64,000 nucleotides of DNA, from the NCBI GenBank assembly GCA_039029135.1, contig JBCCGT010000014.1:61740-125739 (forward strand), given 5' to 3'. The notes under the pieces were generated by a model. It saw only the letters and a program-made list of their open reading frames with translations. It did no database searches and was not told where the DNA came from. Each line of letters begins with the position of its first letter. Position 1 is the stretch's first letter. Below, in pieces: positions 8,660 through 17,960 of the stretch. A program made the translations under genes and the position numbers. Source of the stretch: JALZVT01 sp039029135 (GTDB taxonomy: Bacteria; Pseudomonadota; Gammaproteobacteria; Pseudomonadales; Azotimanducaceae).

Positions 8660-9592
8660 TTAGCGGGCGGCCTCTCGGTAGGTCGTCATGTCCCAATCCG
8701 GCCAGCGCGACTGCGCCAGTTGCAGCGTTCGCGGCGTCCAGAATCCCTCACCAGGCAGCGGTACGCCGAGACAGGCGAGCTGTTCGGGTGATGCGTGCCT
8801 GAACAGCTGCGAAAAGTCCCGATTCTGCTGCGCCTGCCAGACGTGGAAGCCGATGGCGTCGTTGCCCGCCGCCTTGTAGCCAACCGTCATCGTGTAGCGC
8901 CGCCCCCCCGGCCGCGTGAGATTGGTGCCGCGATGAAAGGTATCGATGCTGTGGGCGACCAGCGTGCCCGCCGCCCCCGCCGCGGAGCGCTCTCGCGCTC
9001 GCATGTCCTGCTGCCGTTCCGGCGGCGCGATCACCGCACCCTCGCCCAAGATCGCGTAGGCGTCTGGCTTGGTCACATAGGCAAGCGCGCCAAGATCAGG
9101 TTCGACGTCGGTCAGATAAAAGATGAAATCGACGGTGCGCAGCTCAGGATCGTCGCCGGGCACCGTGAGGGTGTGATTGCCGAAGTCGCAGTGAAACGCC
9201 TGATCAAAGTCGGCCTCGCCGGTGAATTTCGCCCAGGTGTGGGACTGATAGAGATGCACGTCGCTGACATCGAGCAGGTCCCGCGCGAACGCCATCAGGG
9301 CCGGGTGCAACGAGATCAGATCGAGTTCGACAGAGGCGCCGAACGGCAGATTGTCGATATTCGCAAACTGTTTGTAGTGCGAGGCTCCAATAGCGCCCTC
9401 CGCCTTGAAGTCAACCGGCTCGCCGTCGCCGTGGTAGCGCGCGCCGTACAACTCGTCGTAGTCGCGAACCAGGGGTTCGAGCTCGGCCGGGGTAAAGAAC
9501 CCCTCGATGATGGCGAAGCCGTCACGGCGCCAGCGCTCCACGTCGGCGCGCCGATGCCGAACGTCGGGCTCGGATGAAATCGATGCACTCAC
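8660..9592 (-). CDS. phytanoyl-CoA dioxygenase (PhyH) family protein
   Basis: Fe(II)/2-oxoglutarate-dependent oxygenase of 310 residues. The metal triad is visible: His134 and Asp136 in FHCDFGNH and His220 in DTFHRGTN, with Arg232 in GGRRYTM positioned to bind the 2-oxoglutarate carboxylate. The N-terminal WRRDGFAIIEGFFTP is the usual PhyH opening. I use a GTG start with AGGAG about 13 bases upstream; the open frame runs further without family similarity. It faces away from the crotonase at 9691, with about 100 bases between them for divergent promoters. Members hydroxylate acyl-CoAs or small metabolites; the substrate is unknown. Confidence 0.88.
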   Translation of the reverse strand: MSASISSEPDVRHRRADVERWRRDGFAIIEGFFTPAELEPLVRDYDELYGARYHGDGEPVDFKAEGAIGASHYKQFANIDNLPFGASVELDLISLHPALMAFARDLLDVSDVHLYQSHTWAKFTGEADFDQAFHCDFGNHTLTVPGDDPELRTVDFIFYLTDVEPDLGALAYVTKPDAYAILGEGAVIAPPERQQDMRARERSAAGAAGTLVAHSIDTFHRGTNLTRPGGRRYTMTVGYKAAGNDAIGFHVWQAQQNRDFSQLFRHASPEQLACLGVPLPGEGFWTPRTLQLAQSRWPDWDMTTYREAAR

Positions 9593-9690
9593 AGCGTCTG
9601 CCCTGCTCCTTCCTTTACCACGCGTCTCACCGTCGAATGATAGCAAGCGCCGACGCTGGTAGGCTTGGCAGCGCAAGAGGAGGAAACACC

Positions 9691-10509
9691 ATGGCCGTCA
9701 CCCCATCGACCACCGACGAACTGCTTATCGAGCAGGACGGGTTTGTCTGCGAGATCACACTCAATCGCCCCGAACGCCTGAACGCGATCAGCCGCGACAT
9801 GCTGGACGAGCTGTCCGGCAAGATGGTCGAGGCCAACAAGGATCCGGACACGCGCTGCATCATCCTGACCGGCGCCGGCCGCGGCTTCTGCTCCGGTCTC
9901 GATCTGATCAACACGGGCGAGAACATGGACGAGCGTCAGGGTCGCTCTGGCAGCAACCGGCCGCGCCAGCTCTTCGACCTGCGCGACGCCCCGATCAACG
10001 TCATGTGGAACATCGACACCCCGATCGTCTGTGCCATCAACGGCGCGGCGGCCGGCTACGGCATGGATCTGACTCTGCTGTGCGACATGCGCATCATGGC
10101 CGACAACGCGAAGCTCGCGGCCGTGACTGCGAAGCGCAACGTCGTGCCCGAATCGGGTGGCACCTGGCTGCTGCCGCGCCTGATCGGCTGGGGCAAGGCC
10201 GCAGAGATCTACTATCGCGCACGCACGTTGGGCGCAGCCGAGAGCCTGGATCTCGGCATCGTCAACGAGGTCGTGAAACCCGACGACCTGCTGCCGACGG
10301 CGCGACAGTGGGCGCGCGAGATCGCCGAGAACGCGCCCATGGCCGTGCAGACCACCAAGCGCATGATGCGCATGGGCATGGAAGAGTCTTACGACACGGC
10401 CGTCGACCATCTCATGGTGCATCTCGGCGGCATGTTCCAGTCGGAAGACTTCGAAGAGGGCGTGAAGGCGTTCCTGGAGAAGCGCAAGCCGCAGTTCACC
10501 GGCCGCTAG
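9691..10509 (+). CDS. enoyl-CoA hydratase/isomerase family protein
   Basis: Crotonase-fold enzyme of 272 residues, probably acting in beta-oxidation-like degradation. It shows ITLNRPERLNAIS, the oxyanion loop FCSGLDL and GAAAGYGMDLTLLCD. The second catalytic region reads VVPESGGTWLLPRLIG, where an acidic residue (Glu in PESG) is retained as in true hydratases. The start is an ATG preceded by GAGGAGG; 39 upstream in-frame codons overlap the promoter region. The next gene (YchJ) begins 28 bases later and is probably cotranscribed. It differs clearly from the crotonase at 46-870, so this is not a recent duplication. Confidence 0.93.
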   Translation: MAVTPSTTDELLIEQDGFVCEITLNRPERLNAISRDMLDELSGKMVEANKDPDTRCIILTGAGRGFCSGLDLINTGENMDERQGRSGSNRPRQLFDLRDAPINVMWNIDTPIVCAINGAAAGYGMDLTLLCDMRIMADNAKLAAVTAKRNVVPESGGTWLLPRLIGWGKAAEIYYRARTLGAAESLDLGIVNEVVKPDDLLPTARQWAREIAENAPMAVQTTKRMMRMGMEESYDTAVDHLMVHLGGMFQSEDFEEGVKAFLEKRKPQFTGR

Positions 10510-10537
10510 GCCCAGACCGCGCGCTAGCGGCACCGGC

Positions 10538-10960
10538 GTGAGTGACGCAGCCTGCCCCTGCGGCAGCCCGCGGTCCTACGCCGACTGCTGCGCGCCCATC
10601 CACGCCAATCGAGCAGCCGCCGATACCGCCGAGGCGCTGATGCGGGCACGCTACAGCGCCTTCGTGCTCGGCCTCGACGGGTTCATCGACGACTCCTGGG
10701 ACCCTGCCACTCGACCGGCAGCATCGTCACGCACAGCGGATGCGCGCCGCTGGCTGGGGATGAAGATCCGCGCCACCGAGGCGGGTGGCGCCGATGACGA
10801 CGCGGGTGTCGTGGAGTTCATCGCACGCTACAAGATCGACGGTCGCGGCTATCGCATACACCAGATCAGTCGCTTTCGCCGCAGCCAGCGCGGCTGGCAG
10901 TACGTGGACAGCGACGTCGGCGCCAAGGATTCGAGCCAAAGGAAGGTGACTGCCGATTAA
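10538..10960 (+). CDS. ychJ: YchJ family SEC-C motif protein
   Basis: Small cytosolic protein of 140 residues of the YchJ (UPF0225) family. The N-terminal CPCGSPRSYADCC is the zinc-binding SEC-C motif. It is followed by the family block AEALMRARYSAFVLG and an NTF2-like segment, VVEFIARYKIDG. The start is GTG. Molecular function is not established for the family. It closely follows the crotonase, but family members are found in many unrelated contexts, so the link to CoA metabolism is weak. Confidence 0.88.
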   Translation: MSDAACPCGSPRSYADCCAPIHANRAAADTAEALMRARYSAFVLGLDGFIDDSWDPATRPAASSRTADARRWLGMKIRATEAGGADDDAGVVEFIARYKIDGRGYRIHQISRFRRSQRGWQYVDSDVGAKDSSQRKVTAD

Positions 10961-11104
10961 GTCATGGCTGCGCGAGCACTTGCTGGTCACCAACTTCGGC
11001 AACGGCATAGCGACTTGCGGCCTGCTTTCCCCGAACACGCAAGCAGACGCAGTGCATTCTTTCCTCGGTCAAAGCTACTGCAATTGCTAAAACGGTAAGA
11101 AGCG

Positions 11105-12622
11105 ATGGGCCGAAACATCTTGTTGATAACCACCGATCAGATGCGCTTTGACGCGCTGGGTTGTAACGGTGGGCAGGTGGCGCGCACACCGGTAATAGAT
11201 CGCCTGGCCGCAGAGGGCATCAACTACACCCGGGCGCACAACCAGAATGTGGTGTGTATGCCGGCCCGGGCCACGATCATGACCGGCCAACATGTGGCGA
11301 GTCATGGCGTGTGGATGAACGGTGTGTCGTTGCCCGAATCACAGCCGAACGTGGCGCACGCGCTGCAGGCGCACGGCTACAAGACGGCGTTGCTCGGCAA
11401 GGCCCACTTTGAACCGTGGCTCGGTAGCCCCGATGATTTTTTTGAAAATCGTATGGCTAGCGAGGGCAACACCGGCCCCCATCGCGGCTTTGACCACATG
11501 GAGCTGGCCAACCACTTTTTTGAAGGCCACAGTCACTATGACCGGTGGATGGCTGAACACCACCCGGACGTCAAACAGCGTTTCTATCCGATGGTTACGG
11601 ACAAGGGCCAGAACACAATCGGCACCGGTGCCACGCAGGCCTGCCAGGTCTGGCCCATGGACGTGCCCACCGAGCTGTACCACACCCAATGGGTCGCGGA
11701 TCGTACGTTGCACTGGCTGAACTCGCTGCAGGCGCAGGACAACTGGTTCTGCTGGATGAGCTTTCCCGACCCTCATCATCCGTGGGACGTACCCGCTGCC
11801 GAGATGCATCGCTTGAACTGGCGCGACGTGCCGCTCCCGTCGCTTTATCGCGAATCCGATGCCGAACGGCGGGCGCTGCTGGCAGATAAGCCCAAACACT
11901 GGCTGGGTTACTACGAAGGCAGCCTGTGGACGAATCTGGAGTCGCCGCGTGAGTTCAAGCCTGCGGACATGACCCCCGACCAGGTGCGCGAAATCAACGC
12001 CATGACCCACATCGAAAACGAGCTGATCGACGAGGCCTGTGGGCGGGTGATCGACTGGCTCGAAAGGCAGGGCTGGCTGGCAGACACGGATATTTTCTTC
12101 ACCACCGATCATGGAGAACTGCAAGGCGACTTTGGCTTGCTGTTCAAAGGTCCGTACCACATCGATGCCCTGATGCGTCTGCCGTTTATCTGGCGACCGG
12201 CCGGCGGCCAAGCGGCCACCTCTGTCCCTAACCCGGTCGGGCATCTGGATCTGGCACCGACGTTTTGCGAGATTGCGGGCATACCGCGGCCGGAATACAT
12301 GGAAGGTCGTCCGCTGCCACAAAGCGAAGCCGCAGCAACGGATCGGGAAGTAGTGCTAACCGAATGGGACTCTGAACACGGGCCGGTGGACATGCACTTG
12401 AAGAGCATCTATCGCCAGGACGGTTGGTTATGCACGGCCTATGAACCCAGCGCGTTGTATCAGGGGGACGAAGGCGAACTCTACAATCTGCACGCGGACC
12501 CGGAGCAGCTGAAAAATCTCTGGCAGCACGAAACGGCGGTCCGCACAGAGCTGTTGGAGCAACTGTACGCCAAGCTGCCACCGCCAAGGCAACCGCGCTT
12601 AGAGCGGCGGGCGCCGGTGTAA
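11105..12622 (+). CDS. sulfatase (type I, formylglycine-dependent)
   Basis: Alkaline-phosphatase-superfamily sulfatase of 505 residues. The metal-binding TTDQMRFDALG lies at the N-terminus and the sulfatase signature is C51-M-P-A-R55, where Cys51 is the residue converted to formylglycine. Further ligand motifs are HHPWDVP and FFTTDHGE. No signal peptide is visible, so it may act in the cytoplasm on a small sulfate ester, choline-sulfatase-like. A maturation enzyme is not in the window. It stands alone and ends before a strong terminator. Its base composition is somewhat lower in GC than the genes to its left, which may mark the edge of the acquired block that follows. Confidence 0.93.
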   Translation: MGRNILLITTDQMRFDALGCNGGQVARTPVIDRLAAEGINYTRAHNQNVVCMPARATIMTGQHVASHGVWMNGVSLPESQPNVAHALQAHGYKTALLGKAHFEPWLGSPDDFFENRMASEGNTGPHRGFDHMELANHFFEGHSHYDRWMAEHHPDVKQRFYPMVTDKGQNTIGTGATQACQVWPMDVPTELYHTQWVADRTLHWLNSLQAQDNWFCWMSFPDPHHPWDVPAAEMHRLNWRDVPLPSLYRESDAERRALLADKPKHWLGYYEGSLWTNLESPREFKPADMTPDQVREINAMTHIENELIDEACGRVIDWLERQGWLADTDIFFTTDHGELQGDFGLLFKGPYHIDALMRLPFIWRPAGGQAATSVPNPVGHLDLAPTFCEIAGIPRPEYMEGRPLPQSEAAATDREVVLTEWDSEHGPVDMHLKSIYRQDGWLCTAYEPSALYQGDEGELYNLHADPEQLKNLWQHETAVRTELLEQLYAKLPPPRQPRLERRAPV

Positions 12623-12663
12623 CGCAGACGGGCGTAGTTCTCACGGGCTAAGCTGTATCCGAA

Positions 12664-12698
12664 GTGGGATCAACCGCATCGGTTCATCCCGGTGTTTT
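12664..12698 (+). terminator. Rho-independent terminator of the sulfatase gene
   Basis: Arms GGGAT (12666-12670) and ATCCC (12686-12690) plus inner arms AACCG and CGGTT pair around a CAT loop with one C:C mismatch. GGTGTTTTT follows immediately. Position about 40 bases after the sulfatase stop and the T run make this a convincing intrinsic terminator. Confidence 0.82.
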
Positions 12699-12820
12699 TA
12701 GCAGCTTCAATTCAAGACGCCGCATTCATATGATCAATCGCCGTTGTATCGCCGATAATCTCCAGGTACACACTGACCCACGCTCCTGCGGTGTCTGCAG
12801 ATCTAGCAAGAGCTTCCCCG

Positions 12821-13576
12821 ATGACTGACACAGATAGTTCGCAGTTTTATACCGGGCTAGTTGCCGAGCTATATGAACCGCTCGCCGGAGATCTCGCAAG
12901 TGCGGAACCGATTAAACGGTTCGTGACGAAATACGGCACGCCCGCGCTAGAGTTGGCGTGTGGCGGCGGTCACCCAATGCTCGCCCTGCTGGCCGATGGC
13001 CTTGAGGTACACGGTATTGATTCGTCGCAAGACATGCTGGATTTATGCCTTCGAAAAGCCGCTGCGCAGAACATCGATGAACCAACTGTTGTGCGCCAGC
13101 GAATGCAGGAACTGTCACTACCCCACCGTTATGCGTGCTGCTATCTGGCCGGTGCATCGTTCTGCCTAATGGAAAATATCGACGATGCCCGTGCCGCATT
13201 GTCAGCAGTTCACGAACACCTACATCCCGGAGGCGCGTTCTTGGTATCCCTTTTTCGCCCAGAGATTGTGCCGCAGCCATCGCCTGCGAAGGAGAGAACG
13301 GCAGACGATGGTGCAACGATTGCGGTTCAATTGATCGCGCAACAAGAGCACAAGGACTCTCAGACGATCGCCACGACACTTCGATACACGCGTGAGAGGA
13401 AGGAGAAAGAGCTAGAAGTGGTCGATCGAGTATGGCGAACACGCTGGTACACGGTTGCCGAAATGCACGGCTTGCTAGGCGCAACCGGCTTTGAGATTCA
13501 CCGATGTACAACCTATGAGGGCGCTCCAGTCGAAGATCACGCCACCAACTTCACTGTGATCGCGCTAAGGGCATAA
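12821..13576 (+). CDS. class I SAM-dependent methyltransferase
   Basis: Rossmann-fold methyltransferase of 251 residues. Motif I is ALELACGGGHPML, followed by the acidic motif II end GLEVHGIDSSQDML; HEHLHPGGAFLVSLF is the typical post-motif segment. I choose the ATG at 12821 because the first ten residues of the longer GTG frame look unrelated. The gene sits in an AT-richer stretch with mixed codon third positions, unlike most of the window, suggesting transfer. It has its own upstream gap of about 120 bases after the terminator. Substrate unknown; small-molecule or antibiotic methylation are both possible. Confidence 0.85.
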   Translation: MTDTDSSQFYTGLVAELYEPLAGDLASAEPIKRFVTKYGTPALELACGGGHPMLALLADGLEVHGIDSSQDMLDLCLRKAAAQNIDEPTVVRQRMQELSLPHRYACCYLAGASFCLMENIDDARAALSAVHEHLHPGGAFLVSLFRPEIVPQPSPAKERTADDGATIAVQLIAQQEHKDSQTIATTLRYTRERKEKELEVVDRVWRTRWYTVAEMHGLLGATGFEIHRCTTYEGAPVEDHATNFTVIALRA

Positions 13577-13738
13577 GTGCGCCGAACGAACAGTTATGCG
13601 GTGTAGCAGTTCCCTACATTCAGTTAGTGTAGGCCAGCCAGCCTCACCGTGGACACTGTGTTGATAACGAGCACCCACTAGTGACCCCCGGCAGCCGTTT
13701 CGCTGATTTATGACAATCGATATCCCCAAAGTAGACAC

Positions 13739-14125
13739 ATGATCCAACTTGATCACATAAACCTGAACGTCAGCGATGTCGAACGGAGTAGAGCGTTCTA
13801 CGAGAAACTGTTACCGCGATTGGGCCTCCCGGTTAACAGGGACTTCGGAGAAATCGCTGTTGGATTCGGCGACAACAACTACGCAGTATTCGCGCTCGTT
13901 CGACAGACTGACACAGTTCAGAGAACGCACGTCGCATTCCGTGTTGATACTCGTCGAGACGTACATGATCTATACCAAACCGCTATAGGTGCCGGGGGGA
14001 CCGACAATGGCCAGCCGGGATTGCGAGAGCAATATCACGAGCACTACTACGCGGCATTTGTACGAGATCCAGACGGCCACAACCTTGAGTTTGTCTGCCA
14101 CAAACCGCCCCCTGTAGGGACGTAG
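13739..14125 (+). CDS. VOC family protein (glyoxalase/dioxygenase superfamily)
   Basis: Single vicinal-oxygen-chelate domain protein of 128 residues. It opens with LDHINLNVSDVERSRAFYEK and ends with FVRDPDGHNLEFVCH, the two halves of a VOC module with His in LDHINL and Glu in LEFV as likely metal ligands. Members include glyoxalases, extradiol dioxygenases and fosfomycin or bleomycin resistance proteins, and the sequence does not decide among them. It lies in the AT-richer block with gaps of about 160 bases on each side, so it probably has its own promoter. Confidence 0.87.
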   Translation: MIQLDHINLNVSDVERSRAFYEKLLPRLGLPVNRDFGEIAVGFGDNNYAVFALVRQTDTVQRTHVAFRVDTRRDVHDLYQTAIGAGGTDNGQPGLREQYHEHYYAAFVRDPDGHNLEFVCHKPPPVGT

Positions 14126-14293
14126 TTGGGCGGGTTCATTCGATTCCAGTGGATTCAGTAACAGCGCCTCAATGGCTACTCCCGAAGAACCGCGCGTTCG
14201 CAGAACATCAGAGTGCAAGGCAGGTGTCGACCCACAGCGGTCCTATCGAAATCACGATAGACTCCTAGCTCAAACGTACTGTGGGGGTAGAAA

Positions 14294-14773
14294 ATGACAG
14301 ATGGTTTTCGATTAGGTCGGCTTGATCACATGCATCTCGTCGTGCCAGACAAAAACACAGCAGCTCAGTGGTACGAAGACATGCTGGGCTTCGAGCGGGT
14401 AGAAGCCTACAAGCACTGGTGGGACATGCCAGGTTGTCCTATCCATATTAGCGCGGACGATGGCTCAACCAGCCTTGCGCTATTTCAGGAAGGTGACGGC
14501 CACCAAGCAACGCCGGGCATTGGAATGGGGGTAGCCTTCGTGTTGCCGGGTGATGAATTCATTGCATTTGCTAAAGCGCTTGGCAAGTCAATTCAAGTTG
14601 ATGGCAAAGATGGCAATCCGCTTACGTCGCGCTCAATTGTTGATCTCGATCTTTGTTTCTCGTATGGATTTTTCGACCCGTATGACCACGAGTTGGAGCT
14701 AAGCACATATGACCGCGAGGTGGTTAAGAATTACCTAGCGAAGGAAGGTATCAGCGCTATTCGCTATTGGTAG
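14294..14773 (+). CDS. VOC family protein
   Basis: Vicinal-oxygen-chelate protein of 159 residues. It starts GRLDHMHLVVPDKNTAAQWYED and ends FFDPYDHELELSTYD, with His in LDHMHL and Glu in ELELS in the places of metal ligands. GGGGG precedes the ATG. Base use is the most AT-rich of the window, so horizontal acquisition is plausible. It is not a close copy of the VOC gene at 13739. A lactoylglutathione-lyase-like or resistance role are both possible; no substrate can be named. Confidence 0.87.
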   Translation: MTDGFRLGRLDHMHLVVPDKNTAAQWYEDMLGFERVEAYKHWWDMPGCPIHISADDGSTSLALFQEGDGHQATPGIGMGVAFVLPGDEFIAFAKALGKSIQVDGKDGNPLTSRSIVDLDLCFSYGFFDPYDHELELSTYDREVVKNYLAKEGISAIRYW

Positions 14774-14774
14774 C

Positions 14775-14799
14775 GATATGGCCGCTTATGGCCGATATC
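14775..14799 (+). terminator. hairpin directly after the VOC stop, possible terminator
   Basis: GATAT+GGCC pairs with GGCC+ATATC around a GCTTAT loop, with one bulged G. It starts two bases after the stop codon. No T run follows, so it may act with Rho or stabilise the 3' end. Confidence 0.4.
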
Positions 14800-14897
14800 A
14801 GACGGTAACCACTGAGGTTGGCCGGCGTTCTAATTGTCCGCTTTGTTTTCGATAGCGATCAGATAGCGCACGGTCTATCGCACCGAAGCAATCAGAC

Positions 14898-16577
14898 CTA
14901 CGGTTTCAGCAGCTCCGGATACTGCGAGAACTGGCTGTACTGACAGGTCGCGATCTCGATCACGACGACCTCCCCTTCCGCGTTAGCGCGCTGCGCCTCA
15001 AGCAGCGCCGGGGCGATGGCTGCCGGGTCGTCGACCTGTATGCCCCGTGCGCCCATCGCGCTGGCCATGCCCGCATAGTCGCCGCCCTGATTGCCGGCGC
15101 CGTAGCGCTCCATGGCGACAGGCATCTTCTCGTCGTAGCCGCCCATCGTGCGGTTGTTGATGACCACGCTGGTGATGGGAATCTGGGCGCGCACCGCCGT
15201 CTCTATCTCGGTACCCGTGTGACCGAACGCCAGATCGCCCATCAGATTCAGGCAGAACTTCGACGGATCCGCGAGCTTGGCACCCATCATCAGCGGAATG
15301 CCATAGCCCAGGTGCGTGGTCTTGCCCCAGCCGATATAGCCGTGCGGCGTCGTCGCCCGATAGAAAGGCATGATTTGATCGCGCGGGCTACCGGCGTCGT
15401 GCGTCACCACCGAGTTTTCGTGGTCGAGCGCCCGATCGATTTCGGCGACGACGCGATAGGGATTGATGGGCGTTTCGTCGCTGGACAGCGACGCCTGCCA
15501 CTCATTCCGCCACTGGGCGTGCGTGGCCTCGATGTCGGCGTGCAGGTCGGTGTTCGCCGCGCGGCCGTCTTCGCCGATCAGCCCTTTGACCTCGTCGATC
15601 AGCATCTCGAGCGTCAGGCGCGCATCACCCACCAATCCCAGATCCACCTGGTAGTCCTTGTTGATGTCCTCGGCAGAGACCGTCGAGTGGATCAGGAACT
15701 TGCCGCTCGGTATCGGCAGTCCGAAGTGGGTGCGCGTCAGGCCCGAGCCAATCGCGAGCACGGTGTCGGCCAGCCCCAGCCACTTATAGACCGCCTTGGG
15801 CGCGGTGCGATTCGCCGATCCCAGCGCCAAGGGATGTGCATCGGGAAACGCGCTCTTGCCCTGCATGGTGGTCACCACCGGTATCTGCGCCAGCTCCGCG
15901 AGTTCGCGCAGCGCCTCGGTCGCCCCGGCGTAGAGCACGCCCTGACCAGCCCACAGCAGCGGTGTTTTCGCGGCCAACAAGGCACGCGCCGCGTCGCGAA
16001 CGTCGCCGGGACTGGGCGCGCTGACGAGCCGGCGGGTGGGCTGATAGCTGAATCGAGACTCGTCGACCTCTCGGTGCATGACGTCGGCGGGCATCTCGAC
16101 CAGCGCCGGTCCCGGCCGCCCCTGGCGTATCGCGTGAAAGGCGCGGCGCAGCTCGCGCGGCGTGCGATTAACGTCATCGATCGACAGCGCAAGCTTGGTG
16201 ATGTGCTGGTAGTTCTGGCGCGCAGAAAAATTGGGTGCGATGTCGTACTGCGACTGGGCAGCACCCATGGGCAAGAACAGCAGAGGTACGGCTTCGCCCC
16301 AGGCCTGCGCGATGCCGCCAAAGGAGTTCTCGACGCCGGGGCCGTCCTGCGAACAGAACACGCCTATACCTCCCGAGCCTCCGGAGCCCCCTGAGGCGCC
16401 GCCGAGCTGCCGACTGAAGCCGTCGGCCGCGTTGATGCCGCCGCGCTCCTGCCGAAACACGATCGGGCGAATGCCGATCTTCGCGGCCGCCTCGATCAGC
16501 GGGTTATGTGGAAAGCAGGCCATCCAGGTCACGCCCTCTGCCTGCAGGCAGCGCGCGACCGCGTCGAAACCGTTCAT
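14898..16577 (-). CDS. thiamine diphosphate-dependent enzyme (acetolactate synthase-like superfamily)
   Basis: ThDP-dependent decarboxylase or lyase of 559 residues with the N-terminal PYR domain, a middle domain and the C-terminal PP domain. The catalytic Glu is Glu44 in FRQERGG. The ThDP/Mg motif starts at GDLAFGHTGTE and ends at VVINN. A Gly/Ser-rich insert (residues 59-71) interrupts the usual loop before the GVFCSQDGPG segment. The ATG follows GGGAGGAG. It lies 60 bases after the class III aminotransferase on the same strand and is probably in its operon, so a 2-oxoacid or aldehyde from transamination may be the substrate. Candidates include oxalyl-CoA or sulfopyruvate-type decarboxylases, unproven. 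Confidence 0.87.
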   Translation of the reverse strand: MNGFDAVARCLQAEGVTWMACFPHNPLIEAAAKIGIRPIVFRQERGGINAADGFSRQLGGASGGSGGSGGIGVFCSQDGPGVENSFGGIAQAWGEAVPLLFLPMGAAQSQYDIAPNFSARQNYQHITKLALSIDDVNRTPRELRRAFHAIRQGRPGPALVEMPADVMHREVDESRFSYQPTRRLVSAPSPGDVRDAARALLAAKTPLLWAGQGVLYAGATEALRELAELAQIPVVTTMQGKSAFPDAHPLALGSANRTAPKAVYKWLGLADTVLAIGSGLTRTHFGLPIPSGKFLIHSTVSAEDINKDYQVDLGLVGDARLTLEMLIDEVKGLIGEDGRAANTDLHADIEATHAQWRNEWQASLSSDETPINPYRVVAEIDRALDHENSVVTHDAGSPRDQIMPFYRATTPHGYIGWGKTTHLGYGIPLMMGAKLADPSKFCLNLMGDLAFGHTGTEIETAVRAQIPITSVVINNRTMGGYDEKMPVAMERYGAGNQGGDYAGMASAMGARGIQVDDPAAIAPALLEAQRANAEGEVVVIEIATCQYSQFSQYPELLKP

Positions 16578-16637
16578 GCGTTCTCCTCCCCGTCGAACCG
16601 CTCCTACCCTGCCTCTATGTTTGGCCCTGCGGCGCCA

Positions 16638-17960
16638 TCACGCAACCGCGGCGATGGTCGCGTCGATCGCACCCTCCAGCGCCTCGGCGATCTGGTCGAT
16701 CTCGCCGTCAGAGACGGTAAACGCTGGACCCAGCAAAACCATGTCGCGCACCTCGCCCGTGCCGCCGCCGTAGACGAAGACGTCGCGATCGAGCGCCTCC
16801 TGCACGATGCAATTGGTGACGCCGGCCTCGAGCGGAAAGGGTTCTAGCGTGTCCCGATCAGCAACTACCTCGATGCCGCGCAGCAGGCCCGCACCGCGGA
16901 CTTCCGCGACATGGGGATGCTGACCCAGCCGTTCGCTGAGCGCGCTCTGCAGTGCCTCCCCCTGGCGCTCCGCTGCGGTGATCAGATCCTCTTCGACCAT
17001 GATGTCGAGCACCTCTGCGGCCGCGGCGCAGGCCGCCGGGTGGGCACCGAAGGTATGGAACATGACCTGATAGCCGGCCGCCTCGATCGCCTGACCGATG
17101 GCCTCGCTGGTCGCGACCAGGCCGAGCGGCGCGTAGCCGCCCGCGAGGCCCTTGCCGCCGATCAGGATGTCCGGCTCGATGCCCCACAGCTGATGCCCGA
17201 ACGGCCGCCCGCAGCGGCCGAAGCCCGTCATAACCTCGTCGTTGATCAAGAGGATGTCGTGCTCGCGGCACAGCCGCGCGACGCCTGGCCAGTAGTCGTC
17301 CGGGGGCGTGATCGCACAGCCGCTGGCGCCGGAGACGGGCTCGGCGATAAACGCGGCGATGGTCTCGGGGCCTTCCGCCTCGATCAGCGCGCGCAGATCG
17401 TCCAGGTAGTACTGCCCCGCGTCGGGATGATGCCGCCCGAGCGGACAGCGCAGCGGATAGGGTGTCTGCGCCTTGGGATTTTCGTGCAGGGCATGTGCGA
17501 TACCCGCCTTGCGCGCCGGGTGACCGCTCACGGTCGCGGCAACGATCGTGGTGCCGTGATAGGAGATCGTGCGGCTGAGAATCTTGTGCTTCTCGGGTCG
17601 ACCGCTGGCCGCGTGGTACATCACCGCCAGCTTCAGCGCAGACTCGACGGCCTCCGAACCACCCGAGGTGACGTGTATACGACTCAGGTGCGCCGGCAGC
17701 CAATCCCGCTCGAGCGACTCGACCATCCGCGCCCGACCCGGCGTCACCCAGGGCGGCACCACATAGGTCGTGTCTTTACTCGCCTCGTAGATGGCGCGCG
17801 CAACCCGTTCGCGGCCGTGGCCGACATTGGCGACGATGGCGCCGCCCGCGGCGTCGAGGATCTGTCGACCGCCGGGCTCGATCAGGTAGTTGCCGGCGGC
17901 CCGCTCGATCACGGGGCTGCCCGGGGCGGACCGAAAAGGCCAGTTAACGCCTGTCGACAT
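16638..17960 (-). CDS. class III PLP-dependent aminotransferase
   Basis: Fold-type I aminotransferase of 440 residues. Visible are the substrate and cofactor segments DAAGGAIVANVGHG, HVTSGGSEAVESALK, ISYHGTTIVAATVSGHP, LLINDEVMTGFGRCG and the Schiff-base lysine in LIGGKGLAGGYAP. Such enzymes move amino groups from omega positions (beta-alanine, GABA, taurine, diamines) to pyruvate or 2-oxoglutarate. The ATG at 17960 follows GAGGAG; the open frame extends 85 codons upstream with no similarity. It is first gene of a two-gene unit with the ThDP enzyme and diverges from the epoxide-hydrolase-like gene at 18142. Confidence 0.93.
   Translation of the reverse strand: MSTGVNWPFRSAPGSPVIERAAGNYLIEPGGRQILDAAGGAIVANVGHGRERVARAIYEASKDTTYVVPPWVTPGRARMVESLERDWLPAHLSRIHVTSGGSEAVESALKLAVMYHAASGRPEKHKILSRTISYHGTTIVAATVSGHPARKAGIAHALHENPKAQTPYPLRCPLGRHHPDAGQYYLDDLRALIEAEGPETIAAFIAEPVSGASGCAITPPDDYWPGVARLCREHDILLINDEVMTGFGRCGRPFGHQLWGIEPDILIGGKGLAGGYAPLGLVATSEAIGQAIEAAGYQVMFHTFGAHPAACAAAAEVLDIMVEEDLITAAERQGEALQSALSERLGQHPHVAEVRGAGLLRGIEVVADRDTLEPFPLEAGVTNCIVQEALDRDVFVYGGGTGEVRDMVLLGPAFTVSDGEIDQIAEALEGAIDATIAAVA

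Noticed and set aside
13577..14293. Integron attC sites around the VOC and methyltransferase genes
   Set aside because: GTTATGC-like strings were seen after the methyltransferase, but no complete R and L boxes or symmetrical attC fold, and no integrase is present.
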